Part shown: one piece after another, positions 8,131 through 17,283 of the stretch
Numbering within the stretch: position 1 is the stretch's first letter
Layout: the number at the start of each line of letters is the position of its first letter
Notes under the pieces: generated by a model
What the model saw: the letters and a program-made list of their open reading frames with translations, nothing else
Database searches by the model: none
What the model was told of the DNA's origin: nothing
Assembly: GCA_024687845.1 (NCBI GenBank)
Contig: JAILEL010000483.1
Span: 1 to 43,388 of the forward strand
Direction: 5' to 3'
Origin: Eubacterium sp.
Lineage (GTDB): Bacteria; Bacillota_A; Clostridia; Lachnospirales; Lachnospiraceae
DNA: 43,388 bases
Position numbers and translations under genes: made by a program

Positions 8131-9543
8131 TTATAGTATTTCTTCTACAATAGTTGATAGCTTCATACCATTTGAAGCCTTAAACAGTATCGAATCGCCC
8201 GATGTTAACACATCACTGATATATTTTACAGCTTCTTCTTTTGAAGCAAATGAAATAGTCTTTGCAGCATTTCCAGTTCCTTCTGCAATCAGCTTTGAGC
8301 TCTCTCCAATAGTAATAAGTTCATCAATAAAGGAGCCATTCTTCTCTGTCTTTTCAAAAATGTACTCACCTACTTCTTTATGATATCTGTCAGAATCCTG
8401 TCCCAGTTCAAACATATCTCCAAGAACTGCAATCTTTCTCTTACAATTCATATCACTAAGAACATTAAGTGCTGCTTTCATAGAATCAGGACTTGCATTA
8501 TAGGTATCATCTATTATCGTATACCCCTTGTCGGAGTTAATCACTCTTTGTCTAAGTCCTTTAAAGCTTTCGAATGAACGAGCAGTTACATCAAGATCAT
8601 AACCAAGATAATCGCATATAGCCATCGCTACAAGAGAATTAAGAACATTGTGCTTACCAAGTGCCGAAAGTTTAACTGTATGCTTTTTATCTCCATGAAC
8701 AAACTCATAGACACTAAATCCATCTTCTGTTCTTATATTTTCAGCAATATAATCAGCCTCCGGATTAGTTCCATAGAATAAAGTCTTAACCTTAAGCTTA
8801 TCCTTCATTTCAAAAAGAAGTGGATCATCGGCATTCAAAAATACAACACCATTTTCATCCATCCTGTCAATAATCTTCAGCTTCTCAGTTCTGATTCCCA
8901 CCTGATCCTTCATAAACTCAATATGAGCCACACCTATCATTGTCACTGCTGCAATATCAGGACGAACCATAGCCGTAAGATTATCCATTTCTCCAGGAAC
9001 ACTTATTCCCATTTCAAGAACAGCAACATCAGAAGGCTCCATGCTCATATTGAAAAGAGTTACAGGAACTCCTAGTTGTGAGTTCATATTCCCTTTAGTC
9101 TGAAATGTTTTTACTGAAGCCGATAATGCATGCGCTATCATTTCTCTGGTTGTTGTTTTCCCAACACTTCCGGTAACTCCAACTATCTTATTTTTATATA
9201 ATCCTCTGGCAAATGCACCTATTTTTTTCAGAGCATCTGAGGTATTATCAACCCTTATATAAGCAGTTGTATCAGACAGACTCTCTGCTCCAGAAACGGC
9301 TAATATTTCTTTCTCATCTTTCTGGACAAGTACGGCTCCGGCAGCTACAGAAGGAATAAACTTATGTCCATCCGTTTTTTCCCCAGGTAATGCTACGAAA
9401 AGAGACCCCCTGTCTGTCTTTCTTGAATCCAAAGCAATATTATCAATCTTAATATTTAAAATGTCTTCTTTATTCTTTTCACATATTTTAAGAAGACTTC
9501 CATTTGTAATATCTATTATTTCTTTTACGCTTAATCCATTCAT
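8131..9543 (-). CDS. murF: UDP-N-acetylmuramoyl-tripeptide--D-alanyl-D-alanine ligase
   Basis: MurF adds D-Ala-D-Ala to the UDP-MurNAc-tripeptide in the last cytoplasmic step of peptidoglycan precursor synthesis. Seen are the N-terminal substrate domain with DSRKTDRGSLFVALPGE, the ATP-binding loop GVTGSVGKTT near residues 122-131, the central LEMGISVPGEMD segment and the C-terminal DDTYNASPDSMKAAL segment. The frame is open to 9648, overlapping the DJ-1 gene, but AGGA sits 7 nt upstream of the ATG at 9543 and the product then begins MNGLSVKEI, as in relatives; length 470. It follows mrp and the DJ-1 gene and precedes hisC on the same strand. Confidence 0.95.
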   Translation of the reverse strand: MNGLSVKEIIDITNGSLLKICEKNKEDILNIKIDNIALDSRKTDRGSLFVALPGEKTDGHKFIPSVAAGAVLVQKDEKEILAVSGAESLSDTTAYIRVDNTSDALKKIGAFARGLYKNKIVGVTGSVGKTTTREMIAHALSASVKTFQTKGNMNSQLGVPVTLFNMSMEPSDVAVLEMGISVPGEMDNLTAMVRPDIAAVTMIGVAHIEFMKDQVGIRTEKLKIIDRMDENGVVFLNADDPLLFEMKDKLKVKTLFYGTNPEADYIAENIRTEDGFSVYEFVHGDKKHTVKLSALGKHNVLNSLVAMAICDYLGYDLDVTARSFESFKGLRQRVINSDKGYTIIDDTYNASPDSMKAALNVLSDMNCKRKIAVLGDMFELGQDSDRYHKEVGEYIFEKTEKNGSFIDELITIGESSKLIAEGTGNAAKTISFASKEEAVKYISDVLTSGDSILFKASNGMKLSTIVEEIL

Positions 9544-9583
9544 CATATTTTCCTTATAATCAAAACCTGCTGTCTTAGTCAGT

Positions 9584-10138
9584 TTATCTCTCATAAACGA
9601 CTGAGGTTTTGATTCCATCTGCTTTTTCTTTGCTAATAAGAAGCTCAATTATTTTAAGTGCAAAATCAATTGCTGTACCAAGTCCCCTGCTGGTAATTAT
9701 CTTTCCATCAACAACAACAGAGTATTTTTCACCTGGCCATATTGCATCAACAAGCCCAAGTTCAAGTCCTGGATAGCAGGTAGCCTTCTTTCCTCTAAGA
9801 AGTCCCAAATCTCCAAGTACTGTAGGAGCAGCACAGATTGCAGCAACATATTTGTCACTTTCATAATATTTCATAACAACATCTCTTACTTCCTGACTGT
9901 TTTTAAGATTTGTTGTTCCCGGCATTCCACCTGGCAAAATGATGATGGACGCACTATCATCAATATCTTTTATCAGCTTATCAGCCTTTACTTCAATCCC
10001 TCTTGCGCCTTTTACACTGAGACTATCACTTATTGAAAACATAACAGTCTCTATTCCAGCTCTTCTCAGAAGATCCACGCACATCAGACCTTCTATTTCT
10101 TCGAAGCCATCTGCAAGTAGTACATATGCTTTATTCAT
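9584..10138 (-). CDS. DJ-1/PfpI family protein (YajL/ThiJ-like)
   Basis: This 184-residue protein belongs to the DJ-1 superfamily, whose members are cysteine-based chaperones, redox sensors or proposed deglycases. The conserved Glu lies in DGFEEIE (residues 10-16), and the nucleophile-elbow cysteine C102 in AAICAAPTVL. GLGTAIDFALKIIELL near the C-terminus is also typical. It is 24 nt downstream of mrp and 40 nt upstream of the murF start, on the same strand, so the three are likely cotranscribed. The precise reaction cannot be assigned from sequence. Confidence 0.92.
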   Translation of the reverse strand: MNKAYVLLADGFEEIEGLMCVDLLRRAGIETVMFSISDSLSVKGARGIEVKADKLIKDIDDSASIIILPGGMPGTTNLKNSQEVRDVVMKYYESDKYVAAICAAPTVLGDLGLLRGKKATCYPGLELGLVDAIWPGEKYSVVVDGKIITSRGLGTAIDFALKIIELLISKEKADGIKTSVVYER

Positions 10139-10162
10139 CAGTTTATTATCCTCCTGATATAA

Positions 10163-10990
10163 TTAGATATCCATAACCGAATGATAGAAATCATCCAGCC
10201 AGTCAACATCCATGTCTTCTATTTTTCCGTTATCTACAAGTGTGGTGATCTTACTATCTATAGGCAGTCTTGCAGTAGAACCAATACCATAGGCACTTGC
10301 CACTGCATCAACTCTGCTGGCACCAAAAATCTCATGACGTTTACCACAATCAGGACATTCAAAATAAGACATATTTTCAACAAGTCCCAATATTGGAACA
10401 TTCATCATATCAGCCATTTTAACAGCCTTGGAAACTATCATTTCAACCAGTTCCTGAGGGGATGTAACAACTATTATACCATCAACAGGAAGTGACTGAA
10501 AAACTGTAAGTGGAACATCACCAGTTCCTGGAGGCATATCCACAAACATCACATCAATATCTCCCCAGGCAACATCTGTCCAAAACTGCTGAACTGCACC
10601 TGCTATAACAGGGCCTCTCCAGATAACAGGATCTCCCTCATTATCAACCAGCAGATTTATTGACATAACCTTTATTCCTGATTTGGTCTTAACCGGAATG
10701 ATACCACATTCATCCCCCACAGCCTTAGTATGAAGACTAAAGGATTTAGGAATTGATGGTCCGGTAATATCAGCATCAAGTATTGCTGTTTTAAGCCCAC
10801 TCCTATTGGCAAGAACTGCCATCAGAGAAGTTACCAGAGATTTTCCAACTCCACCTTTACCACTTATTACTCCGATTATCTTTTTTACATCTGAATATTC
10901 ATTTTGAACCTTCCTAAGTCCCTCAGGCATAGAACGTTCAAAAGCCTTGTCCAGAGCTTCCTGTTTTTCCTTGGATATTTCCTCACTCAT
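10163..10990 (-). CDS. mrp: Mrp/NBP35 (ApbC) family iron-sulfur cluster carrier ATPase
   Basis: Mrp/ApbC proteins are deviant-Walker P-loop ATPases that carry and transfer Fe-S clusters in the cytoplasm. The deviant Walker A GKGGVGKS is at residues 44-51, followed by DADITGPSIP, the switch segment MFVDMPPGTGD, and a C-terminal CPDCGKRH with a CxxC near residues 212-215 that is expected to bind the bridging cluster. The N-terminal MIP18/DUF59 domain found in some relatives is absent; instead a short charged helix of about 35 residues leads in. First gene of a likely mrp-DJ-1-murF transcript, with a promoter overlapping that of the divergent CYTH gene. Confidence 0.95.
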   Translation of the reverse strand: MSEEISKEKQEALDKAFERSMPEGLRKVQNEYSDVKKIIGVISGKGGVGKSLVTSLMAVLANRSGLKTAILDADITGPSIPKSFSLHTKAVGDECGIIPVKTKSGIKVMSINLLVDNEGDPVIWRGPVIAGAVQQFWTDVAWGDIDVMFVDMPPGTGDVPLTVFQSLPVDGIIVVTSPQELVEMIVSKAVKMADMMNVPILGLVENMSYFECPDCGKRHEIFGASRVDAVASAYGIGSTARLPIDSKITTLVDNGKIEDMDVDWLDDFYHSVMDI

Positions 10991-11066
10991 ATTCTATATT
11001 CTCCTATTTATGTTTTTCTATTACTTTTCTAAAGAATTATTATTTTCTGACGTTAGTTTTTCGCAG

Positions 11067-11095
11067 TTGACACTTATAATACTCCAATATATTAT
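11067..11095 (+). promoter_or_regulatory. Promoter of the CYTH gene
   Basis: TTGACA (11067-11072) and TATTAT (11090-11095) are separated by 17 nt on the plus strand, 40 nt before the CYTH ATG. Its -10 box coincides with the -10 of the divergent mrp promoter. Confidence 0.75.
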
Positions 11096-11117
11096 ATTTT
11101 AAAAGTAAAATTTTCAA
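11089..11117 (-). promoter_or_regulatory. Probable promoter of mrp, overlapping the CYTH promoter
   Basis: On the minus strand TTGAAA (11112-11117) is 17 nt from TAATAT (11089-11094). Transcription would start near 11082, giving a leader of about 90 nt before mrp. The two -10 boxes share five bases on opposite strands. Confidence 0.5.
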
Positions 11118-11134
11118 AATAAGGAGCGGGGCTC

Positions 11135-11617
11135 ATGGAAATAGAAAGAAAATTTATAATAAATCATATTCCCTTTAGTTTAGACAAATATAATAAACAT
11201 ATAATATCTCAGGGATATCTCTCCACTGATCCAGTTCTTAGAATAAGACAGAGTGATGATCTTTTTTTTCTAACAATTAAATCCCATGGACTCACCGAAA
11301 GAATTGAAGTAGAAAAAGAAATAACCTCTGACGAATATAAAGAACTATCTTCTATAGTTAAGGGAAATGTAATCAGCAAGACTCGTTATCTGATACCTGA
11401 CGGCAAATACACCATAGAATTAGATGTATTTCAGGAGTCCTTTGAAGGTCTCATATATGCCGAAGTAGAATTTCCTGACATCGAAAGCGCTTCAAATTAT
11501 AAAATCCCTGAATACTTCGGACGTGAAGTAACTGAAGAAGGCAAATATCAGAATTCTTCTCTTAGCAACATGAAAAAAGAAGACATTCCTGAATTCATCA
11601 GGAATGCCATTCAATAA
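11135..11617 (+). CDS. CYTH domain protein (triphosphate tunnel metalloenzyme)
   Basis: The 160-residue protein starts with the ExExK signature (E2-I-E-R-K6) of the CYTH/TTM superfamily, whose members hydrolyse or cyclise triphosphates inside an eight-stranded tunnel with divalent metal. Further tunnel strands are visible: LRIRQSDDLFFLTIKS, RIEVEKEIT, KTRYLIPDGKYTIELDVF, and YAEVEFPD with the acidic metal ligands. AAGGAG lies 8 nt before the ATG. It is transcribed alone on the plus strand, divergent from mrp, and converges on the riboflavin operon end. Bacterial members include inorganic triphosphatases and class IV adenylate cyclases; the substrate here cannot be told. Confidence 0.92.
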   Translation: MEIERKFIINHIPFSLDKYNKHIISQGYLSTDPVLRIRQSDDLFFLTIKSHGLTERIEVEKEITSDEYKELSSIVKGNVISKTRYLIPDGKYTIELDVFQESFEGLIYAEVEFPDIESASNYKIPEYFGREVTEEGKYQNSSLSNMKKEDIPEFIRNAIQ

Positions 11618-11646
11618 ATCACAAATTTTAAAATTATAAAACCGGA

Positions 11647-12564
11647 TCAATCCTTTTTAAAATAGTCATCAAAATTATCCATTATCTCATCTATGTCCGG
11701 CATATGCGGTGCAAGTGCTTTTTTGACTACGATTGCAGATATTATGACGCCTACGATTGATGCAAAGAAGGAAGATACATAATATCCGACAGCCGCATTT
11801 GTATTCACCAGCAGAATGCTTATAGTCTGACTGTAAAAGCAGAGATGATAGGTATCTCCAAGTGTCATTGGAAGCTTGATGATCTGTGTAGTCGTTCTGT
11901 AGAACATGGTCAGCATCATTGCTACGAAAAGACACTTCAGAGCACTGACAAGCGCCACAAATACACCAGATATTGCCATCATGATATATATCGAAGGTAT
12001 CATATTTATGAGATCTCTGTTAGAAAAACCATCCCAGAACATTGTTTCATTCTTGATAGAATAAATCTCATAATATGATTCCTTATTCTCTGTATCAAGA
12101 TATGAAATCATCTTTACTCTTCTTTTTGCAAAAGTAATATAAATTCCAGCCGAATCAAAATTTTCTCTTCTGAATTCATCTATTGAAGAATCCAGTTCTA
12201 CATAGCAGCTGCTAAGCTTCATTTCAAACTTTTTATCAGCATCAAGCACTCCATTATTATATGAAAAAGCAGGAAGTGTGCTTGAGAAAAGATTCTTAAA
12301 TCCACCAAAAGAAGATATCCTCGAAGCCGCAGGAACTCCATAGCTCATAACCGCCACAAGAATAGAAATAAAAATAACATACAGCATAAATCCAGAGGAA
12401 TTATCGACACACATCTGAGCAAGACTCTTTATCTTGACAATCGATGTTACAAAAATATCCAGAACACTGTATTTGATATTTTTACTATGAGGATTTTGAT
12501 TAGGCCCTTTAGAGCTAAACCCATCCAGTTTATTCAAATCATTCTGATCTGTAAAATATTCCAT
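11647..12564 (-). CDS. DUF1189-like multi-pass membrane protein
   Basis: The 305-residue protein has a cytoplasmic N-terminus of about 50 residues, then a helix near residues 58-75, an extracytoplasmic region of about 110 residues, and four more hydrophobic segments in the C-terminal half (near 190-215, 218-240, 245-262 and 264-285). This layout, with a small beta-type domain inserted after the first helix, resembles DUF1189 proteins of Firmicutes; I assign it tentatively. It lies 30 nt downstream of the HAD phosphatase gene and is the last gene of the riboflavin transcript. No known role in flavin metabolism; no RibU-type transporter motif was recognised. Confidence 0.6.
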   Translation of the reverse strand: MEYFTDQNDLNKLDGFSSKGPNQNPHSKNIKYSVLDIFVTSIVKIKSLAQMCVDNSSGFMLYVIFISILVAVMSYGVPAASRISSFGGFKNLFSSTLPAFSYNNGVLDADKKFEMKLSSCYVELDSSIDEFRRENFDSAGIYITFAKRRVKMISYLDTENKESYYEIYSIKNETMFWDGFSNRDLINMIPSIYIMMAISGVFVALVSALKCLFVAMMLTMFYRTTTQIIKLPMTLGDTYHLCFYSQTISILLVNTNAAVGYYVSSFFASIVGVIISAIVVKKALAPHMPDIDEIMDNFDDYFKKD

Positions 12565-12594
12565 ATTACCGCCTCAGTAATAAATTAACCAAAA

Positions 12595-13398
12595 TTATAT
12601 GATATTGAAATGTTTTAATGCTTTATATATCCCGTCCTCAAGCACTGGTTCAGTTATATACGAAGCAGTTTTCATAGCCAGCTCACTCCCACCAGACATA
12701 CATATACTGTTCGGAACAAACTTAAGCATTTCAAGATCATTATTTCCATCACCAAATACATAAGCATTATGAATTGGGAGTCCAAAGAAGTCAAGCAAAA
12801 ATTTAATTCCGGTAGCTTTTGAATGCCCCTTGGGCGCCATCTCACAGAAATCGCCCTCTCTGTCTATATAATCAAAATACGGAGAAATGTAATCCTTAAA
12901 GCCTTCTACATCAAAACCTTTACTATACCATCCAGAGAATTTATCAAATATAAAGCCATCGCTTTCAATGTCATCCACTAATTTGTAAGTAGCATTTGCA
13001 AAATACTCTACAATCGTATCTCTGCGGGAATTATTCATCTCCTTGTCATAGCAGGTCTTATCTGTATGTTCAAATATAGCAGTAAGATTAAAATTCCTGC
13101 ATTTATATGCAATCTCACGGCAGATATCCTGATTATATTTCTTATGGTATAAAACCTCATCATTAAATCTGATATAACCGCCACAGCCACATACATATCC
13201 ATCAAAGCCTATATCTCTTAGTGACTGTTCAATATTACAGAACACACGACCTGTATTAATAAATGTCAGAGCATTATTCTTTCTCGCTTCTCTGATTCCA
13301 CTTACAACTGAATCAGGAAGAATTCTCCTCATATCATCAGTAATAAGCGTACCATCAATATCAAAAAACAGCAGCTTAGTATCTTTATTAACTTGCAT
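12595..13398 (-). CDS. Cof-type HAD-IIB phosphatase, candidate riboflavin-pathway phosphatase
   Basis: Motif I DIDGT carries the nucleophile D13 and acid/base D15, and motif IV is GDGNNDLEML near residue 217; between them lies the C2-type cap, so this is a Cof/YwpJ-type HAD phosphatase of 267 residues. The family dephosphorylates small sugar phosphates and cofactor intermediates. Its ATG overlaps the ribH stop in a TAATG junction, so it is translationally coupled to lumazine synthase. In other bacteria, HAD phosphatases (B. subtilis YcsE, E. coli YbjI/YigB) dephosphorylate 5-amino-6-(5-phosphoribitylamino)uracil, the step between RibD and RibH. That role is inferred here from position. Confidence 0.85.
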   Translation of the reverse strand: MQVNKDTKLLFFDIDGTLITDDMRRILPDSVVSGIREARKNNALTFINTGRVFCNIEQSLRDIGFDGYVCGCGGYIRFNDEVLYHKKYNQDICREIAYKCRNFNLTAIFEHTDKTCYDKEMNNSRRDTIVEYFANATYKLVDDIESDGFIFDKFSGWYSKGFDVEGFKDYISPYFDYIDREGDFCEMAPKGHSKATGIKFLLDFFGLPIHNAYVFGDGNNDLEMLKFVPNSICMSGGSELAMKTASYITEPVLEDGIYKALKHFNII

Positions 13399-13859
13399 TA
13401 AAGCTTCTCCATAAGATTGATCATTTCAATAGCACCAAGTGCACAGTCATAGCCCTTATTTCCTGCCTTGGTTCCTGCTCTTACAACAGCCTGCTCAATA
13501 GTGTCAGTTGTAAGAATACCAAACATTACTGGAATTTCAGCCTCAAGACTAACCTGGGCAATGCCCTTGCTAACCTCAGCACATACGTAATCATAATGAC
13601 TTGTCTCGCCTCTTATTACTGTTCCGAGACAAATTACTGCATCATACTTTCCAGACTTCGCCACCTTCTTAGCGATAAGTGGAATCTCAAAAGCACCTGG
13701 AACCCAGGCTACATCAATATTATCCGCATCAACACCATGTCTTACAAGACCATCATTTGCACCTTCAACAAGTTTTGAAACAATAAACTCATTAAATCTT
13801 GCTGCAACTATACAAATCTTAGTACTCTTTTTAGCTACTACATTTCCTTCTAATTTCAT
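13398..13859 (-). CDS. ribH: 6,7-dimethyl-8-ribityllumazine synthase
   Basis: RibH condenses 5-amino-6-ribitylaminouracil with 3,4-dihydroxybutanone 4-phosphate to give lumazine. The 153-residue protein has the family motifs: ARFNEFI at residues 20-26, WVPGAFEIP at 52-60, and the catalytic His H88 in [10 protein letters not shown]. It lies 71 nt downstream of ribBA and is coupled by TAATG to the following HAD phosphatase gene. Lumazine synthase usually assembles as pentamers or 60-mer capsids; nothing in the sequence departs from this. Confidence 0.97.
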   Translation of the reverse strand: MKLEGNVVAKKSTKICIVAARFNEFIVSKLVEGANDGLVRHGVDADNIDVAWVPGAFEIPLIAKKVAKSGKYDAVICLGTVIRGETSHYDYVCAEVSKGIAQVSLEAEIPVMFGILTTDTIEQAVVRAGTKAGNKGYDCALGAIEMINLMEKL

Positions 13860-13930
13860 TTTCTTATTTCCTTCCTTTTAATTTCAATAATTATTTACTT
13901 CATATTAAACATATATAAATCAAATATATA

Positions 13931-15160
13931 TTAAACTTCCTTCAGTATATGCCCCATCTTCTCTTTCTTAGTTTTAAGATAGAACATATCGTATTTTGAA
14001 GGTTCTATTTCGATTGGCACTCTTTCTACTATATCCAGATTATATCCCTTAAGACCATATACCTTATCCGGATTATTTGTAAGAAGTCTTAGTTTTCTGA
14101 TTCCCATAGAAACAAGTATCTGAGTACCAATAGTATAATCTCTTGCATCTGCAGGAAAACCAAGCTCAACATTTGCTTCCACCGTATCTCTTCCAAGATC
14201 CTGTAAATGATAAGCTCTTATCTTGTTAATTAGTCCTATTCCTCTGCCTTCCTGTCTCATATACAGAAGCACACCTCTGCCTTCACTGGCAATCTTTTTC
14301 ATTGCCGCATCAAGCTGTTGTCCGCAGTCACATTTTGCAGAGCCAAAAGCATCACCTGTAAGACATTCCGAATGAACTCTGACAAGTACAGGTTCCTCTG
14401 TTGTTATATCACCCATAGTAAGTGCAACATGATGTTCTCCATTTAATTTATTAATGAAACCTCTGATTATAAAATCTCCATATCTGGTTGGAAGCTTTGC
14501 ACTAGATACTTCTTCCACAAATATCTCATGTTCTTTTCTATATTGTATTAACTTTTCGATTGTCGAAATCTTAAGAGAATGTACTTTGGCAAATTGAATC
14601 AGATCATCGAGCCTTGCCATAGTTCCATCATCATTCATTATTTCACAGCAAAGTCCGACAGGATTTAGTCCCGCAAGTCTGCACAGATCAACCGTAGCCT
14701 CAGTATGTCCGGCACGTTCAATCACTCCACCTTTCTTAGCCTGAAGAGGAAACATATGTCCAGGCCTTCTGAAATCTGAAGGCTTTGAATTTTTATCAGC
14801 GAATTTTCTTGCAGTCAGCCCACGCTCCACAGCCGAAATGCCTGTTGTAGTATCCACATGATCAATAGACACGGAAAATGCAGTTGTATGATTATCTGTA
14901 TTTACTATACACATCTGTGGAAGATTATAAATATCACTATACATTTCATCCATAGGCATACAGATTAATCCTCTGGCATATTTCGCCATAAAATTAACAT
15001 TTTCAGTTGTCGCATGCTCAGCCGCAAAAATGATGTCGCCTTCATTCTCTCTTTGTTCATCATCCATTATGATGACCGGCTTTCCAATTCTCATATCCTC
15101 GAGAATTTCATCAATAGAGTTCAATTGATAGTCTTTTCCTTCAATCATTTCCTTATTCAT
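13931..15160 (-). CDS. ribBA: Bifunctional DHBP synthase / GTP cyclohydrolase II
   Basis: RibBA provides both riboflavin precursors: 3,4-dihydroxybutanone 4-phosphate from ribulose 5-phosphate (N-terminal half) and the pyrimidine from GTP (C-terminal half). The RibB motif [10 protein letters not shown] is at about residues 33-42, and the RibA zinc cysteines are C266, C277 and C279 in HSEC and [12 protein letters not shown] and the C-terminal NNPDKVYGL segment are present. The frame opens at 15205 but the ATG at 15160 (MNKEMIEG), with GGA 6-7 nt upstream, gives the usual N-terminus and 409 residues. Third gene of the FMN-riboswitch operon. Confidence 0.96.
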   Translation of the reverse strand: MNKEMIEGKDYQLNSIDEILEDMRIGKPVIIMDDEQRENEGDIIFAAEHATTENVNFMAKYARGLICMPMDEMYSDIYNLPQMCIVNTDNHTTAFSVSIDHVDTTTGISAVERGLTARKFADKNSKPSDFRRPGHMFPLQAKKGGVIERAGHTEATVDLCRLAGLNPVGLCCEIMNDDGTMARLDDLIQFAKVHSLKISTIEKLIQYRKEHEIFVEEVSSAKLPTRYGDFIIRGFINKLNGEHHVALTMGDITTEEPVLVRVHSECLTGDAFGSAKCDCGQQLDAAMKKIASEGRGVLLYMRQEGRGIGLINKIRAYHLQDLGRDTVEANVELGFPADARDYTIGTQILVSMGIRKLRLLTNNPDKVYGLKGYNLDIVERVPIEIEPSKYDMFYLKTKKEKMGHILKEV

Positions 15161-15219
15161 AATTTTTCCAATCCTTATGTTTATGTTTTTTATAGGTATC
15201 TCCAAATTCTCACATGATA

Positions 15220-15879
15220 TTATAAGAATCCATTTTCCAAAAGTGTGTTCATATCCAGACCTTTACGGGACGTATTATACTTATTGCTATCTTCAAAAGA
15301 AATAAATCTATTAATGTATTTTCCAACAATATCATTTTCAAGATTTACAATATCGCCTTCATTCTTCCACGTTAAGGTAGTTTCCTCCTGAGTATGAGGA
15401 ATAATAGACACTTTAAATATCTTATCATCCACATAATGAACTGTCAGACTGATTCCATCAATAGCAATAGAACCTTTTTCAATAATAAACTTAAGAATCG
15501 ATGGATCTGTTTTTACACTAACCCAAATAGCATTAGCCTCCGGTTTCTTTTCTGTTATCACACCTGTTCCATCAATATGACCGGATACTATATGGCCTCC
15601 AAAACGTCCATTCATCTGCATAGCCCGTTCCAGATTAACCCGGCTTCCAGTACGAAGTTCACCAAGTGATGAACTTCTAAGAGTTTCAGCCATGACATCC
15701 GCGACAAATCCATCCTTCATTATATTTCTTGCAGTAAGGCAAACCCCATTAACAGCTATACTGTCACCAAGATGAATATCATCCATGATCTTATTAGCAG
15801 AAATATAAATTTCCGCAGATTTATTATCCTTTTTTATACTTTTTACAATACCAATTTCTTCTATAATTCCTGTAAACAT
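15220..15879 (-). CDS. ribE: Riboflavin synthase, alpha chain
   Basis: Riboflavin synthase dismutates two lumazine molecules into riboflavin and the pyrimidine precursor. The protein starts [10 protein letters not shown] and shows the two tandem lumazine-binding barrels: VNGVCLTA and GHIDGTG in the first, IDGISLTV and PHT in the second. The length, 219 residues, is normal. It lies 45 nt after ribD and 59 nt before ribBA in the same operon. Confidence 0.96.
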   Translation of the reverse strand: MFTGIIEEIGIVKSIKKDNKSAEIYISANKIMDDIHLGDSIAVNGVCLTARNIMKDGFVADVMAETLRSSSLGELRTGSRVNLERAMQMNGRFGGHIVSGHIDGTGVITEKKPEANAIWVSVKTDPSILKFIIEKGSIAIDGISLTVHYVDDKIFKVSIIPHTQEETTLTWKNEGDIVNLENDIVGKYINRFISFEDSNKYNTSRKGLDMNTLLENGFL

Positions 15880-15924
15880 ATTTTTCCCATATTTTTTTCT
15901 TATTATACATATATTTAATATAGT

Positions 15925-17073
15925 TTAAGATTCTTCAGTTTCATCTTCAAATGCTGCATTATTCAACGGTTTATATATAAGATATACATCATCCTCAATC
16001 CTATCAATTTTGTCTAATTTCAGGAGCGGTGCATCCTCTACCTCAGAATATCCAATTCCTGAAACTGGTGTTCCTGCTGAAACTCCACCAAACAGTTTCG
16101 GAGCAATAAAACATCTGAACTCATTTACAAGATTTTGGCTGATCATACTCCAGGCAAGATTTCCACCACCTTCTAAAAGTACAGAGTCAATCTTCATTTT
16201 ACCAAGCTGGATCAAAAGCTTCTTCAGATCAACATGACCGTCTTTATCAGCAGGTATAAGAAGACATCCCACTTTCTTTTCACGAAGTTCTCTTATTTTC
16301 TGACGATTCTTTTTTTCATTTTCTGCAACTGAAGCCACATAAGTTTTAATGTTCTCCGCAGTCCTTACTATCTCTGAATCCATTGGAATCTGAAGATCAC
16401 TATCACAAATAATTCTGATAGGATTTCTTCCGCCTTGCTTATGGCAGGTAAGACTTGGATCATCCTTAAGAACAGTATTGATTCCGACCATGATAGCCAT
16501 ATACTCATTTCTAAATGACTGGACAAGATTTCTCGATTCTTCACCTGATATCCATCTGCTTTTTCCACTATAAGTACAAGTCTTTCCATCTGCTGTCATA
16601 GCATACTTATATATTATATAAGGAGTCTTCTGAGTTATATAATGGAAAAATACATCATTTAACGCATCACATTCTGCCTTCATACAATGCGTAACAACTT
16701 CAATCCCATTCATCCTAAGCAGCCATATTCCGCCACCATCAACCAGCGGATTAGGATCATCAGAACCAACATATACTCTTTTAATTCCAGCCTCTATAAT
16801 AGCCTCAGTACAAGGAGGTTGTTTTCCCGTATGAGCACAAGGCTCAAGTGTAACATAAATCTCAGCGCCTTTTACATCATTGCCTCTTTTTTCTGCATCA
16901 GCAAGAGCTTCCCTTTCTGCATGAAGCTCTCCGTACTTAGTATGATATCCTTCTCCAAGAATGGTGCCATCCTTAACTATCACTGCTCCAACAAGAGGAT
17001 TAGGATTTACTGCCCCAATTCCCCTCTTTGCTAATTCAATAGCACGTTCCATAAACATTTTATTATATGACAT
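15925..17073 (-). CDS. ribD: Bifunctional pyrimidine deaminase/reductase
   Basis: RibD deaminates and then reduces the GTP-derived pyrimidine. The N-terminal deaminase has HAE (H51, E53) and zinc cysteines C79 and C88 in PCAHTGKQPPC; the C-terminal reductase begins near residue 150 with YKYAMTADGK and contains LLEGGGNLAWS. The length, 382 residues, is usual. First gene of the riboflavin operon, about 80 nt downstream of the FMN riboswitch aptamer and directly after its terminator hairpin. Confidence 0.96.
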   Translation of the reverse strand: MSYNKMFMERAIELAKRGIGAVNPNPLVGAVIVKDGTILGEGYHTKYGELHAEREALADAEKRGNDVKGAEIYVTLEPCAHTGKQPPCTEAIIEAGIKRVYVGSDDPNPLVDGGGIWLLRMNGIEVVTHCMKAECDALNDVFFHYITQKTPYIIYKYAMTADGKTCTYSGKSRWISGEESRNLVQSFRNEYMAIMVGINTVLKDDPSLTCHKQGGRNPIRIICDSDLQIPMDSEIVRTAENIKTYVASVAENEKKNRQKIRELREKKVGCLLIPADKDGHVDLKKLLIQLGKMKIDSVLLEGGGNLAWSMISQNLVNEFRCFIAPKLFGGVSAGTPVSGIGYSEVEDAPLLKLDKIDRIEDDVYLIYKPLNNAAFEDETEES

Positions 17074-17103
17074 TTCTAACCTCGAATAATTTTATAGTGT
17101 ACT

Positions 17104-17134
17104 AAAAAATGCCCCAAACATACGCTTGGGGCAT
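17104..17134 (-). terminator. Expression-platform terminator of the FMN riboswitch
   Basis: On the minus strand ATGCCCCAA and TTGGGGCAT form a GC-rich stem around a seven-base loop, directly followed by TTTTTT (17104-17109). It stands between the aptamer and ribD, so FMN binding is expected to terminate transcription here. Confidence 0.9.
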
Positions 17135-17151
17135 CACAAATCATCCATTTA

Positions 17152-17265
17152 TATCTCTTTCATCCAGACTTTACTGTCGGCTTCTGAATCTCACAGAATC
17201 GGCCTTATAAAAGGTTCGCGGGCTTTACCGCCGGTAGGGAATCGCACCCTGCCCCGAGAATAATT
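17152..17265 (-). promoter_or_regulatory. FMN riboswitch (RFN element) controlling the riboflavin operon
   Basis: The minus strand carries the hallmark RFN segments in order: TCGGGGCAGGGTGCGATTCC, CTACCGGCGGTAAAGCCCGCG, then GGCCGATTCTGTGAGATTC, AGAAGCCGACAGTAAAGTC and TGGATGAAAGAGA. This is the FMN aptamer (established family). Short TCTC/GAGA arms can close P1. The terminator stem downstream gives an FMN-dependent transcription-off switch for ribD-ribE-ribBA-ribH and the two genes behind them. Confidence 0.97.
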
Positions 17266-17283
17266 AAATTAAATATATAACAT

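Noticed and set aside
9544..9648. Longer MurF start overlapping the DJ-1 gene
   Set aside because: The ATG at 9543 has a well-placed SD and gives the normal N-terminus; the upstream part overlaps another gene.
11585..11605. Perfect 8-bp hairpin ATTCCTGA/TCAGGAAT near the CYTH 3' end
   Set aside because: No T-run follows and it lies within coding sequence, so I do not call it a terminator.
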